Positions 10,920 through 22,150 of a DNA stretch of 64,000 bases are shown one piece after another. The position numbers were made by a program, and so were the translations under genes. The first letter of the stretch is position 1, and every line of letters begins with the position of its first letter. The notes under the pieces are model-generated. The model was not told the origin of the DNA. It was given only the letters and a program-made list of their open reading frames with translations, and searched no databases. This stretch comes from Cryptomeria japonica (taxonomy: Eukaryota > Streptophyta > Pinopsida > Cupressales > Cupressaceae), in NCBI RefSeq assembly GCF_030272615.1, contig NC_081411.1, positions 44,033,517 to 44,097,516 on the forward strand, given 5' to 3'.

Positions 10920-11240
10920 TTTTGGTGCTTTAAAAATCATAAAAACAATCTTTATTTCTTGCAAGTTAGGATTCAAATTTCGTTTTGGTGCTTTAAAAAT
11001 CACAAAAACAATCTTTATTTCTTGCAAGCTAGGATTCAAATTTCGTTTTGGTGCTTTAAAAAATCACAAAAAACAATCTTTATTTCTTGCAAGTTAGGAT
11101 TCAAATTTCGTTTTGGTGCTTTAAAAATCACAAAAACAATCTTTATTTCTTGCAAGTTAGGATTCAAATTTCATTTTGGTGCTTTAAAAATCACAAGACG
11201 AACTTTATTTCTTGCAAGATAGGACTCATTTTCTTTTGAT
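10920..11240 (+). repeat. 63-bp tandem repeat in the Gypsy1 leader, about five copies
   Basis: Units start near 10920, 10983, 11046, 11111 and 11174 (period 63-65). Each runs from TTTTGGTGCTTTAAAAATCA to TTAGGATTCAAATTTCG. The last copy is degraded. The repetitive open frames that cross it on both strands come from the repeat itself and are not taken as genes. The corresponding part of Gypsy2 (about 45000-45330) has only scattered, diverged copies. Confidence 0.85.
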
Positions 11241-12690
11241 GCTTAAAATCAACAACACAAATTTGATTTCCTTGCATCAATCCGAACTTAAAAATCACAA
11301 TCGACACTTCAATTTTTTGGGCAAGTAAAAAGAACAATCAATTTGTGTCATTCTTTGTTGCAAAATGATTTTAATTCATGCAAACATGTTTTTCATTAAG
11401 TTGACGAGGATTTCAAATTCTAGTTTACTCAAATTTATTACCTTTGAAGTTAAAAAGAACATCATGGTTGTTAGAGCAACATCTCCAAATAGATAGAAAA
11501 TCATTGCAAGGACAAGTTAAAAAGACCAAGTGTATTTTGTGTTTGGCACACTTGCCCACCCACTCTAGGTATCCATCTCTCCTATTTCTTCCAGTTGGCA
11601 TGGTAGTGAAGGCGGGGAAGTGAAGGTTCGTGTTCCTCTCAGGGTCAACCTTTGGAAATCTTCATCTACCCGCCCGACATAACGACCTGTAGTGAAGGTT
11701 TGGTTTGGGAAGAGATAATTGTCGAGTGGTCCTACTTCTAACACACACTATCCTCTCCCTTGGCTCTCGTGGTCCTAGGTGCAAGAGAAAAGTGTTAGTA
11801 ACACTCAAGTTTTATCTTTTTAAGAGAGGCCTGCCAAGGGATCGATCACTCTTGGGAACGACTTTGCACGGTAAATCCTTCGAGCCGCTATAGAAATCAG
11901 GTGAGAGCGAAAGCTGTAGCCTTAGGTATAGCTGTTCCTACAGTGTAACTTGCCGAAAGGACAAATGTGCCCGACCACAAGTTACAAGGCTCTTAAGTGA
12001 GTCACTGCAGAATGAACTTATGTCTAAAAACATCAAAAATTACTAAACACCTTTAAGTAGTAGCCCACCCATTCTATTGATTGAGGATATTTGTGAGGAG
12101 TTCAGTGCAAGAGCATAGATGGTTTTGCTCCCAAGATACTCACCATACATATTTCCTTGAGTAGAAACATAGCTTTTTGAAAGGTTACTCGTAGCCTGAT
12201 AAAAGTGGTGACTCCCCCATCATAGGGATCATCTATTTGTTATGCTCGTGCAAGACTTAGTATATCACATCCTTACCTGCCATGATGAGATTCATAAGGT
12301 ATGTAGTACCAAAGTTGATGAAATATCAAGATGTGGGCTGAAATTATCTCAACTAGCCATTTGACCTTAGGGATAAAGAGTGTTTGAAGTGTCTTCATTT
12401 TGTGTCAGACTAGTACAAATTGAGCTGACTTCAGGCTTTGGAAAACACCTAAAATACATTTGAAAGAAAGGGTCATAAAAGTCCAAGGATTGGGTTGATC
12501 TAGACCCACACTTACTTGTGCCTTTTGAGGCAACATTCTTGTGTTTGTGTGCTTGCTTTCTTTTCTTGTGAAAGAAACATAAAAAATTAGTTCCAAAAAC
12601 AAAGTAATTCATCCGACATAAACATTTTCAAAATACCAACAAAAATAAAAAACAAAGAGCAAGAGTATCAAACTATACGACCATTCTTCA
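11241..12690 (+). other. Gypsy1 untranslated leader between PBS and first ORF
   Basis: Non-coding but conserved with the Gypsy2 leader (about 44000-45000, minus). For example the segments around 12120-12260 (ACTCCCCCATCATAGGGATC) and 11750-12000 recur there. Long leaders of this kind are typical of Ogre-like elements. An extra segment at about 11560-11700 is absent from Gypsy2. I see no confident splice sites. Confidence 0.6.
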
Positions 12691-12694
12691 CATC

Positions 12695-13060
12695 TTGAGA
12701 AAGAAGAATCTTCATCAACATGTCAACTTGAAAAGAAGACCATTGAGCTCAAAGGCTTTAATCAAAAGGAGGAAATTCTTCTATCTTAATAGACAAATCT
12801 TTGTCTCTAATAGAGCCTTCTTGCATCACATGCATCTTTATCTTCAAGGGAAATCAAACGAATTTGATCAAGAGTCATTGAACCCCAAAGCTTTTATGCA
12901 ATATAGAGCTTTGAGTTATCACAAAAACAAAGGAGGCAAGATCAACCCTGACTTCTTTCCAGACGTTTGTATCACATACAACGTAGCTCGAGAAGAATCA
13001 CCAACCCCTGAAAGGGAAGAAGAAGAGTTTGTTCCTTATGTAACACGAAATTTCTATTGA
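12695..13060 (+). CDS. Extra ORF upstream of gag (Gypsy1 copy), function unknown
   Basis: Open frame of 121 residues, ATG at 12695. It is basic at the N-terminus (KRRPLSSKALIKRRKF), then has a conserved central part (HHMHLYLQGKSNEFD, FMQYRALSYHKNKGGKINP), and ends in an acidic TPEREEEEFVPYV segment. The homologous frame in Gypsy2 (43465-43998) keeps most of these residues in the same order, so it was under protein-level constraint. It lies between the leader and gag, where Ogre/Tat elements are known to carry an extra ORF. No catalytic motif, membrane segment or zinc finger is visible. The frame is open 5' of the ATG for some distance, so the real start may be upstream, as in the longer Gypsy2 copy. 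I do not assign a function. Confidence 0.65.
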   Translation: MRKKNLHQHVNLKRRPLSSKALIKRRKFFYLNRQIFVSNRAFLHHMHLYLQGKSNEFDQESLNPKAFMQYRALSYHKNKGGKINPDFFPDVCITYNVAREESPTPEREEEEFVPYVTRNFY

Positions 13061-13393
13061 AGTTAAAACATTTTGTCCATTACCACATTCACACATCATC
13101 TCATCCATTTCAAACTCTCAAAGCATCAAGAGGTTGTTATCCTAAGTTCTATTTAGATATTGCTTGAATCAAACACAATACATCACCTTTTAGGGTGTCT
13201 TGACATCTAGGATAAACTCATCCTAAAGAGGCATTTCTATGTAGGTTAAAACTAGTCTTTGAGTGAATCCTCTCATTAATAGGTAGTTGAATCTGTAACA
13301 CATCTCAGATCCCTCTAAACCTTATCACACCAAACATTGTCAATCAAACACAACAAGAAATTCAAGAAAGGAATTTGGTAATATCTACCTTTA

Positions 13394-15454
13394 GTGCTAG
13401 AGATTCATATGCAAAAAACTCCACCAAACATAAATCTCTCATTTCATCAACAACTCATCATCATTTTCACTCAACTTCAACAAAAACTTGTAAACAAAAT
13501 GGCTCAAACTAGATCTAGAACTAGAAAAATGGAAATTGAGGAAGAAGAGGAGCAAAACATCAATGAATTCCAAGAAGCCCTTGGAGGAAACATGAATGAT
13601 GAAAATCCAAGTACTCCTACTCCTGCGGCAATAGAAAGGGCACAACACAACCTTCTCTTTAATAGAATTTTTGATGAAATACTTAGGAGCAATGTTGATG
13701 CTCACTTTTTGAGACTTGCTCAAGAAGGAGCCAAACTACCTTCTAACTTTGATGTTGCACAACTAAGACAAGCATCAGAACACCAAAGTCGTAATGAGGA
13801 TGAAAGAGGACAAGATCACATCAGATACAACCTTCATCAAGGTAATCCCCCACCTCCTCCTCCAAATGACATAGACATGTTGCGGCAACAAGTCAAAAAT
13901 CTCGCCCAACAGCTTCATAGTGGTGTGAAAACTAATCAGTTTTCACTTAAAGACATTTGTCCCTATCCCTTCTATATGAACCTTCATATGCCACCTTTTC
14001 CATGAGGGTTTGAAACACCCAAGTTTGAAAAGTACAGAGGAAAAGGAGATCCTTGTGATCATGTTAGAGAATTCCATCCAGCATGCCTAGAAGTGGCATA
14101 CAAGGATAGATACCTAAAACGACTTTTTCCCCAGAGTTTGGGAGGAACAACCACATCATGGTTTTCCGGCCTACTAGGTGGCATTAGGACCTTTGAAGAA
14201 CTAGTCCAAAAGTTCTTAGCACATTACTCACACAACATTGAACGAGATATCACAATGGTTGATCTATGTAACACTAAACAAAAACTAGGCGAACTATTTT
14301 CGGTCATTTTGCAATGATGGCGTCAAATGTCTAGCAGATGTTCCCTTCAATTACCTGAACAAGAATTAGTGGAAATATTTATTTCCAACTTAAATGACGA
14401 AATGGAATTTCACCTGGACGTCAAAGACATAGATTCCTTCAATGACATGATCACCAAAGGTTTAAAGTGTGAGTGGGCTCTAATAAAAAAAGAGCTGATC
14501 AAAATCTACAATGAGCCAAAGGATGACCCTCACCCATGCTTCAATAGTGACAAACCAAACTTCTGGAACAAAAATAAAAATGTCATCAATGACAGGGTTG
14601 TAGATGCTAGAACTATCAAAAGTGCACAACTTGTGGTCCGATTTGCGGGACAAAACCCCCCACCCAAGAATAACACAGTTGCTCTTCCAAATCAAGGACG
14701 CAACATACCTCAAGAGGAACCCAGACAACGCCAAGAAAATTTTAAACCAAAGCAAACATACACTCCCTTAGGGGAACCCATTGAAACAGTGTTACACCAA
14801 TTGGTCGCTCAAAATTATGAACCTCAAGTCAAACCTTCATGGTGGAGGGATACTGAACATTGTGATTTCCATCAAGGAAAAGGACATAAGACAAGCAATT
14901 GTCATAGATTGAAAGATCTTATTCAAGATCTTATTGACCGAGGTGATATCAAAATTGAAGGACACGACCCAAAAACAACAAACAATGATCATCTAATGTT
15001 CAAAAATCCACTTCCATCACAAGATCAAAGGGGTCCTTCCACTTCAAGGAGAAACACTGATACCATTGATTATACGCGAGCTGCGTATAATTACAGTGTG
15101 AATCACCTGTATGATGCCAGTGAACAAATTGCAACTATTACCATAAAAAATCCCAGTTCCAATTGCAATGTTGTTACACGTCATGGCAAGGTTACCGTAA
15201 AAGCAGCTCCACAAGGCACCCCATCTGTCCCAAAGCAGTATAACCTTATGGACCAATTAGATAAAACGCCCACACTGATATCTATCTTAGAGCTATTACG
15301 TCTCTCTCCATCTCATAGAACAATCTTGGATCAAGCTCTCCAAGAGGCATCAATCCCTGCAAACTTGAATACAGATCAATTCCAAGCCATGGCTGGAAAT
15401 CTAAGGTCATCACCTTGTCTCACTTTTTTCGAAAGTGACAACACATCCTTCTAG
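13394..15454 (+). pseudogene. Gypsy1 gag (capsid and CHHC-type zinc knuckle), broken
   Basis: Structural polyprotein that packages the element RNA. The frame starts MLEIHMQ at 13394; a second candidate start, MAQTRSRTRK, is at 13499. Both are conserved in Gypsy2, so the choice is open. An acidic stretch (EIEEEEEQ) and a Pro run come first. The capsid domain is at about 14020-14500 (FEKYRGKGDP, LFPQSLGGTTTSWFSGL, LVEIFISNL). The nucleic-acid-binding knuckle at about 14858-14910 is CDFHQGKGHKTSNC, with C-x2-H-x4-H-x4-C spacing. TGA at 14003 and TGA at 14315 (CGA in Gypsy2) interrupt the frame, and it ends at TAG 15452 where Gypsy2 has CAG. Confidence 0.85.
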
Positions 15455-17590
15455 CAACCACATAATGCCTCACTCTACATTGAAGGGTTTATCAACCAGC
15501 ATAGGATCAAGCGAGTCTTGATTGACAATGGAGCAGGTTTGAATATCTATACACTACAATTGGTCACAACATTGGGATATGCAATTGAATCAGTGGATTC
15601 TCGTAAGAAGATCACAATCAAAGCCTATGATGATGCAGAGCATTCATCCAAAGGAGCAGTTGTGCTATCGATCTGAGTAGGCCCAGTGGTGAAGCACATC
15701 ATATGTTACATTTTGGACCTTCTTCTACCATACAATTTGTTGTTAGGAAGACCTTGGATACATGCCATGCAAGCCGTTCCATCCACCTACCATCAATGTA
15801 TCAAGTTCCCTCATAACGGTGTGGAAATTACAATCCTGGGAGATGCAAATCCTTTTGCATATTGTCACAATATAAATCATCAACCAAATATTACCATTCC
15901 TAACAATAGGGAAGCCATCTCATCCACCTCATATGTAAATCCAGCCTCTCTTTCTAGTTCAAACGCCACTATACCCAAGCAAGAGAAGCTCAAGATGAAA
16001 ATAGCAGAGGAAGGTCCTGGAGAATACAATCTAACCCAACTCTTTTGTGTTGGACAAATGCCCACTTCTCCAAGAACTCATGGTAAACCTCAACGATTAC
16101 TTTATACACCACTAGTCACACCAGCATTCTCTTTGATGCCTTTCATCCTTGGAAAGATTCAAGAAGAAGAGACCAGAGATGAGGACTTAGCAGAATGGAT
16201 CTATAAAGATCCTATCACCACGGACATTCCACAAGCTACGATTCCCATAGATCAATATGGAAAAGGCCTTCTCATTATGCAAAGAATGGGTTATGATGGT
16301 CAAAGTGCTTTGGGACCTTGTAAACAAGGGTGACATGATCCGCTATAGCCATAATTGAAGCCCAAAGATAACACAGGCTTAGGCTTTCAAAAGGAGATCC
16401 TGCCTAAGCTCCGATTCAAAGGAAAACCCAGCAAACCTCTATATCAACCTACTACAAAGAGGCCACCTTTGATCATATCAGCAACACCACACACCATAGC
16501 AACTGCCCCATTGAGGCTAAAAATCCCAGCAAGATCATCTCCAACACCCATCATTCCACCAATCAAACCAGCAACCCCATCAACAGTAGCAATAACATCA
16601 AAAGCACCATTAGCAACAGTAACTATATCAGAATTCCTGACAGTATCAACAACACTGACAATTTGAGTAGAAGCAGCAGAGTCACCAACACCGATGCTCC
16701 CTGTATCGGATTCACTAATTCCCATAATTCTTCCTGCAGCACTGATCATTACATCTACAATAGTACATTAGCCGATCACACCTGCAGTATATAACTCAAA
16801 AGATATCCCAGTATGGTATAGCAATCAGATACTGTAAAGTGACTTAGAGACTGACTCACATGAGTGGGAGTTTGATTCAATACATCTAAATACTTCAGAT
16901 GAGGAAGGGACATCACCCCCTCTGCCTCACAAAGACATCCCTATTTATGGAGAAGCGCAGATTAAGACCTCTTGGGTTCCTGAACTAGAAACCTCTTCCA
17001 CAGACCCTAATGAACCTTCACCATCAATGACCTTCACCACAACGTCTTGACCCTCACTGAAACATCTAATGAACTTAACCTAATCGATGAGGTAATGCCC
17101 ATTATCCATCCTGAGCTCATCGAATGGAACCAACCTAATCCCCCATGTCTTGACCACTTCCAAAATGATGAGGTGATCATTGACTTTTTGGAACTACGAG
17201 ATAACATACCAAGCGGGGATCACAAAGATGGATTCACCATAGAACTTAATAGCGCAACATACTTTGGGGCGGATGCCAACCTTTTAGCTGCAAAAATATA
17301 ACAATAAAACATGGATCTTCCAGTGAAAACCACATTGTGGCACTGTTTGATCCCACAAAAGTAAAAAGAAAGAGTGTATCCAATGGTGAAAACCTCTTTG
17401 AGGCGCTTGAGGATGAAAGGTTTGACATTCTCCCCTCTAGTACATAGTAGGAATGATCAATGATTTTGATCGAGGAAACAAAAGAATACAATGTGGGGAC
17501 TCTTGAAACTCCTCACCACATACATCTGGCATCTCTTTTGACTTCGGAGGAACAGCCCAAGTTTGTCGAATTCTTCCAAAAATGCCAGAT
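15455..17590 (+). pseudogene. Gypsy1 protease, G-patch-like segment and variable linker
   Basis: N-terminal part of pol. The aspartic protease (about 15475-15860) has the catalytic region VLIDNGAGLNI and the C-terminal LLLGRPWIH motif; the active-site triad reads D-N-G rather than D-T/S-G, and Gypsy2 agrees. A G-patch-like segment follows at about 16250-16390 ([20 protein letters not shown], then a KQG, then NTGLGF), with the usual glycine spacing. Next is a Thr/Pro/Ala/Ile-rich, low-complexity linker (about 16430-16800) and an acidic region before reverse transcriptase. Stops at 15674 and 16333 are CGA to TGA relative to Gypsy2. Further stops and frame changes lie in the linker. Confidence 0.75.
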
Positions 17591-19640
17591 CAACTTTGCA
17601 TGGTCATATGCCTGGTCTTGATCTTGATTTAGTCATGCATCACCTCACAGTAGTAGGAGTTAAGCCTGTCAAGTAGAAGCTTCACAAGATGCATCCCCAG
17701 ATTGCCGTACTTGTCAAAGCAAAATTTAAGAAACTTCTAGATGGTTTCATTAGACCAATTAATTATGTAGATTGGATCTCCAATATTGTGCCTATCGGCA
17801 AACCAAATGGGGGCATCCACATTTGTACTGACTTCAAAGATCTGAACAAAGCATGTCCTAAAGATGACTTTCCCCTACTAAACATTGACATCATAGTGGA
17901 CCTAACAACAGGAAATGCCATGCTTTCTCTCATGGATGTCTTTTTAGGGTACAACCAGATAAAGATCGCACCAGAGGATCAACATAAGATGACCTTTACA
18001 TGTCCATGGGGAACATACTGCTAGAATGTAATGCCTTTCGGTCTAAAGAATGCAGGAGCAACCTATCAAAGGGAAATGAACACTATCTTCCATGATATGA
18101 TGCATACCATAATGGAAGATTATGTTGATGACTTACTAGCAAAATCACTGACAAGAGAAGGACATCTGGACATATTAGAGAAAATCTTTGATAGACTAGA
18201 ATAATATCATGTTCGACTCAACCCAAAGAAATGTGTCTTTGGAGTAACCTCAGGGAAACTTCTCGGATACATTGTCTCCAACAAAGGCATTGAGGTCGAC
18301 CCAACAAAGGTCAAAGCAATCATGGACATGCCACCTCCGAAGAACATCAGTCAACTAAGGACATTACAAGGGTGGCTACAGTCCATCCGAAGATTCATTG
18401 CACAACTGGCAGACAAGTGCCATCCCTTTACACATCTTACACAAAAACATTTTCTTTCAATGGGATACCAGATGCCAGCAAGCATTCTAGATGCTTAAAG
18501 ACTATCTCATGAATACACCATTGCTGATCCCACCATATCCGAGTAAGCCTCCATTACTCTATATTTCAGCAACTACTACAGCATTGGGAGTGCTATTGGC
18601 TCAACACAATGCAGAAGGGAAAGAGTGTGCAGTTTACTACATCTCTTGAACACTGGTTAGCTATGAATTCAACTACACACCTATTGAGCGAGCTTGCCTA
18701 GAAGTAATCTTGGTAGCCACTAAACTGAGGCACTATCTGTTAACACATAAAGTATAACTCATTGCTAAAATCGATCCACAAAAGTACTTACTCAGTAAAG
18801 CAACATTAATTGGCCGCTTGGCCAAATGGGTGATGATTCTCAGTGAATTTGACATCGAGTATGTGGATCGTAAGGCTATCAAAGGGCAAGTTATTGTAGA
18901 TCAGTTGGCTGATGCACCACTCATAGGCGATCATCCTCTCATTTCCAATTTTCCAGATGAAGAGATATTCATAATCACCGAAGCACAACCATGGAAACTA
19001 TACTTTGATGGTTCATACACTAGGCATGGCTCGGGGGTAGGCAGTCTGTTTATCACACCTCAAGGTGACAACATCCCAAAGTCTTACAGGCTCACATTTC
19101 CATGCACAAACAACATAGAAGAATATGAGGCCTTGATCACATGACTTAGAATCGCCATACAATGGAAATTGAAAGAGTTACAGATATATGGCGACTCTTA
19201 ATTGGTCATCCGACAAGTCACGGATGAATATCAGACCAAGGATGATAAACTCATGTCGTACAAACAAATGGTGGATAGTTTAAAAGTATCATTTACTACT
19301 ATCACATTTGAGCAGATACCCAGAGATTAGAATCAAGTTGCTGATGCTATGGCTACCATCGCATCTCTCCTAGATCTTCCACAGAATTCAACACGCTATG
19401 AGTTCTTGGTCAAATAGCTTTGGATTCCCACTTATGATATCCCCTAATCCGAGATGATATGTCACCTTGTTGGTTCTAAATCCCCATGGTATGGTGAGTT
19501 CTACACCTACCTCCGCGATCACATACTTCCTCCAAACCAATAGAATAACCAACGTAAAACCTTCATTTGCCAAACTGCTCGATATACCATTATTGTTGAA
19601 ACCCTATACCGATGCAGTCTTGATGGTACTCTCCTTTGAT
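17591..19640 (+). pseudogene. Gypsy1 reverse transcriptase and two RNase H domains
   Basis: Copies element RNA into DNA. Reverse transcriptase at about 17690-18480 shows WISNIVPIGKPNGG, the ICTDFKDLNKACPKDDFPL motif, and the active site YVDD at 18121-18132. RNase H 1 follows (about 18490-18950), then a second, archaeal-type RNase H with LYFDGSYTRHGSG at about 19000 and GDS at about 19190. The pair is diagnostic of the Tat lineage. Stops include TAG 18022 (TGG in Gypsy2), TAA 18202 (CAA) and TAA 19198 (CAA). Near 18480-18640 the frame also shifts. The gene cannot make an enzyme. Confidence 0.85.
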
Positions 19641-20731
19641 GTCTGGAACAAGATGAGATAACAAAGGCCTTGGAAGAGGTACATGAAGGAATTTGTGGAA
19701 CCCATGCAAGTGGTCCTTCACTAGCCAAGAAACTCACGCGCATTGGATACTATTGGCCGTCCATGGAAAAAGACTCCTACTACTTTGTCAGAAAGTGCAA
19801 GAAATGCCAAGTTCATGGAGACCTGATACATGCACCAACACAAGAATTGCAACCAATCACAACACCATGACCTTTTTGTCAATGGGGACTTGACCTTGTG
19901 GGTAAAATCCATTCATCTTCATCCAATGGCTACAAATTCATTATTACCGCCACCGAATACTTCACAAAGTGGATCGAAGCTGTTCCACTTACCCAAGTCA
20001 CCGGCAAATAGATCACCTCATTCATCCTTAATTACATCATCTATCGATATGGTGTACCCATGTCCATCATCACAGATAACGGTCTTCCATTCAAAAATCA
20101 GGATGTCCATGAAGTCTCTGAGAAGTTTCACATCCAACACCGCTTTTCCACTCCCTATTACCCACAAGGCAATGGTCAGGCTGAAGCTTCAAACAAGAAC
20201 ATATTAAGATTCCTAAAGAAGACAGTCAATGATGCCGACCATGATTGGCATGTTCAACTGAATCCAGCACTATGGGCATATCGAACTAGCATTCGAACCC
20301 CTACCGGCGCAACTCCTTACTCACTGGTCTATGGTGCAGAAGCTATCTTACCTATTGAAGTTGAGATACCATCACTATGGGTTTCCTTGCATAATCTCAT
20401 TGATGATGAAGCATACAGAGTATCACATCTTCAAGACTTGGAACTACTTGATGAGAAACGATAAGCTGCATACAATCACCTCAAAGCCTATCAACAATGC
20501 ATGAGTAGAAGCTATAATCATCAGGTTAGACCTCGTACATTCGAGGTAGGTGATCTTGTTCTTCGAGAGAATCCTCATAACCAACCAAACAGAGAACATC
20601 AGGGAAAGTTTGAATCAAACTGGCTGGGTCCATATGTTATCATTGCTGTATTTGGGTCCAGGGCATATCAGTTGGCTACTTTAGAAGGAGAACCGCTAGC
20701 AGATCCAATCAACAACATGTACCTCAAATAG
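19641..20731 (+). pseudogene. Gypsy1 integrase
   Basis: Joins element DNA to the chromosome. The HHCC zinc domain is at 19677-19820 (VHEGICGTH, then VRKCKKCQVHGD). The catalytic core includes TDNGLPF at about 20070-20090 and GNGQAEASN, the glutamate motif, at about 20170-20195, so D, D and E are all present. The C-terminal region (QVRPRTFEVGDLVL, GKFESNWLGPYVI) ends at the TAG near 20729. Stops occur at about 19868 and 20461 (CAA to TAA). No chromodomain follows, as expected for Tat elements. Confidence 0.85.
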
Positions 20732-22150
20732 TTTTATACCTAAAAGATGTACAGAGCATCAAAATCCCATACATACTGGAAAAACACCAAAAACATTTAG
20801 AAAAATGTCCTGAAGAAAATACAAAAACATCAAAATAGTAAAGAAAAATCATGCATCCAAACGATGAACAAAGGGATGGTAAAAACCTGGCAAATAGGCA
20901 CCACTCATAAAGGTTATGGCTCCATTGTCTTTCAGGCTTGTTATGATCACATTCATTACATACACACATCCATCCACCCAAACCATGGCTTGTTATTGAT
21001 CTACAATCAAGAGAAAAGTACTTCATGCGTCTTGCATCTCGCTTTTTCATAGTCATGTCTAAAATCGGGGGCAATGCCCTCAACCTATTGATGGAAGTGG
21101 ATTCTGCATTACTTATGATTCATTGGGTTCTTCATTGAAAATTGTCTCACAAAATCCAAAAACATTCAAAATAATCACAAAATACCAAAAACATTCAAAA
21201 ATCACAAAAAAAATCCAAAAAACATCAGAAAACATAAAAAAACAAAAACATGGCAACACCTTGTACATACTCATCCGAGCAGATACCAAACAAACATTGT
21301 GCAATACTCAAATGATGATCACTTATCAAATTGACCAAACAACCAACATCAACACACAAACTGTCTTAACAAGGATGCATCCTTCCTTACCAAAACAAAG
21401 ACATGATACCATTTTCTTTGACAAGAAAATTCTGTTTAAGCTATCAAATACTTGGTTGATTTATAGGTTATTCATTCATTTATATATATCAGGTTCCTAC
21501 ACTACTCTGGGATATCCACGAGCAATTAGAGTGGGTGGCATAGTTCCTAAGCATTGTTTGAATGTCTTCTGCGAATTATTCCGATGAAGTTCTGGGGCAT
21601 TTACTAATGGTGTCTACATGGGAAGTTCACTAAGTTACATGATCTTATGCAACATACAGTCATAGATCACTACGGCTTGCTGACTATAGGATATACCTCG
21701 ACTATATGAGCATGACCCATTATCGAGGGTCCATATTCTTTATTCTTTATATATGCTATTTGCTTGCAAGTACAATGCTCCATCTTTTGTTCCTACTGCC
21801 TCATCCACGCTCAATAATGATTTATCTTATTACGGTATGAACTTGTCTCAGGATATGATCAACAAAAGATCAAGGAGGACGTTCCCACTCATGCATGAAA
21901 GGAGATAATCCTTGTCTGTTCCGCAAGCAATACTCAGGTCAACTTGATCCATTATATCAAGTTGCTTGTATTAACTTGCTATATCAAAATCCATGTAAGG
22001 AATACTCAGGTCATCTTGAATAATTATGTCAAGTTGCTTGTATTTTCTTACAATATTTTAAAAGCTCAATGATGAAAATCAAGCACTATGGATCCTCATT
22101 CCATCTCATCTGTTTAAATCATTCATTATTCCGTTGCATGTCACCCATCC
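20732..22150 (+). other. Gypsy1 region 3' of pol, shared with Gypsy2
   Basis: Non-coding, and alignable by eye with Gypsy2 minus strand 35730-34300. It contains a short repeat with the core CCAAAAACATTCAAAA (21150-21240), matching the TTTTTGGATTTTG repeats at 35150-35310. After about 22150 the similarity to Gypsy2 stops. Confidence 0.65.

Noticed and set aside
10851-11222. Open frames with a 21-residue repeat on both strands
   Set aside because: They follow from the 63-bp tandem repeat, whose period is a multiple of three. No start context or conservation in Gypsy2.
16444-16749. Minus-strand Gly/Ala/Val-rich frame in Gypsy1 (and the mirror frame 39756-40043 in Gypsy2)
   Set aside because: Both are antisense shadows of the low-complexity linker in pol. 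Low-complexity codons leave the opposite strand open.
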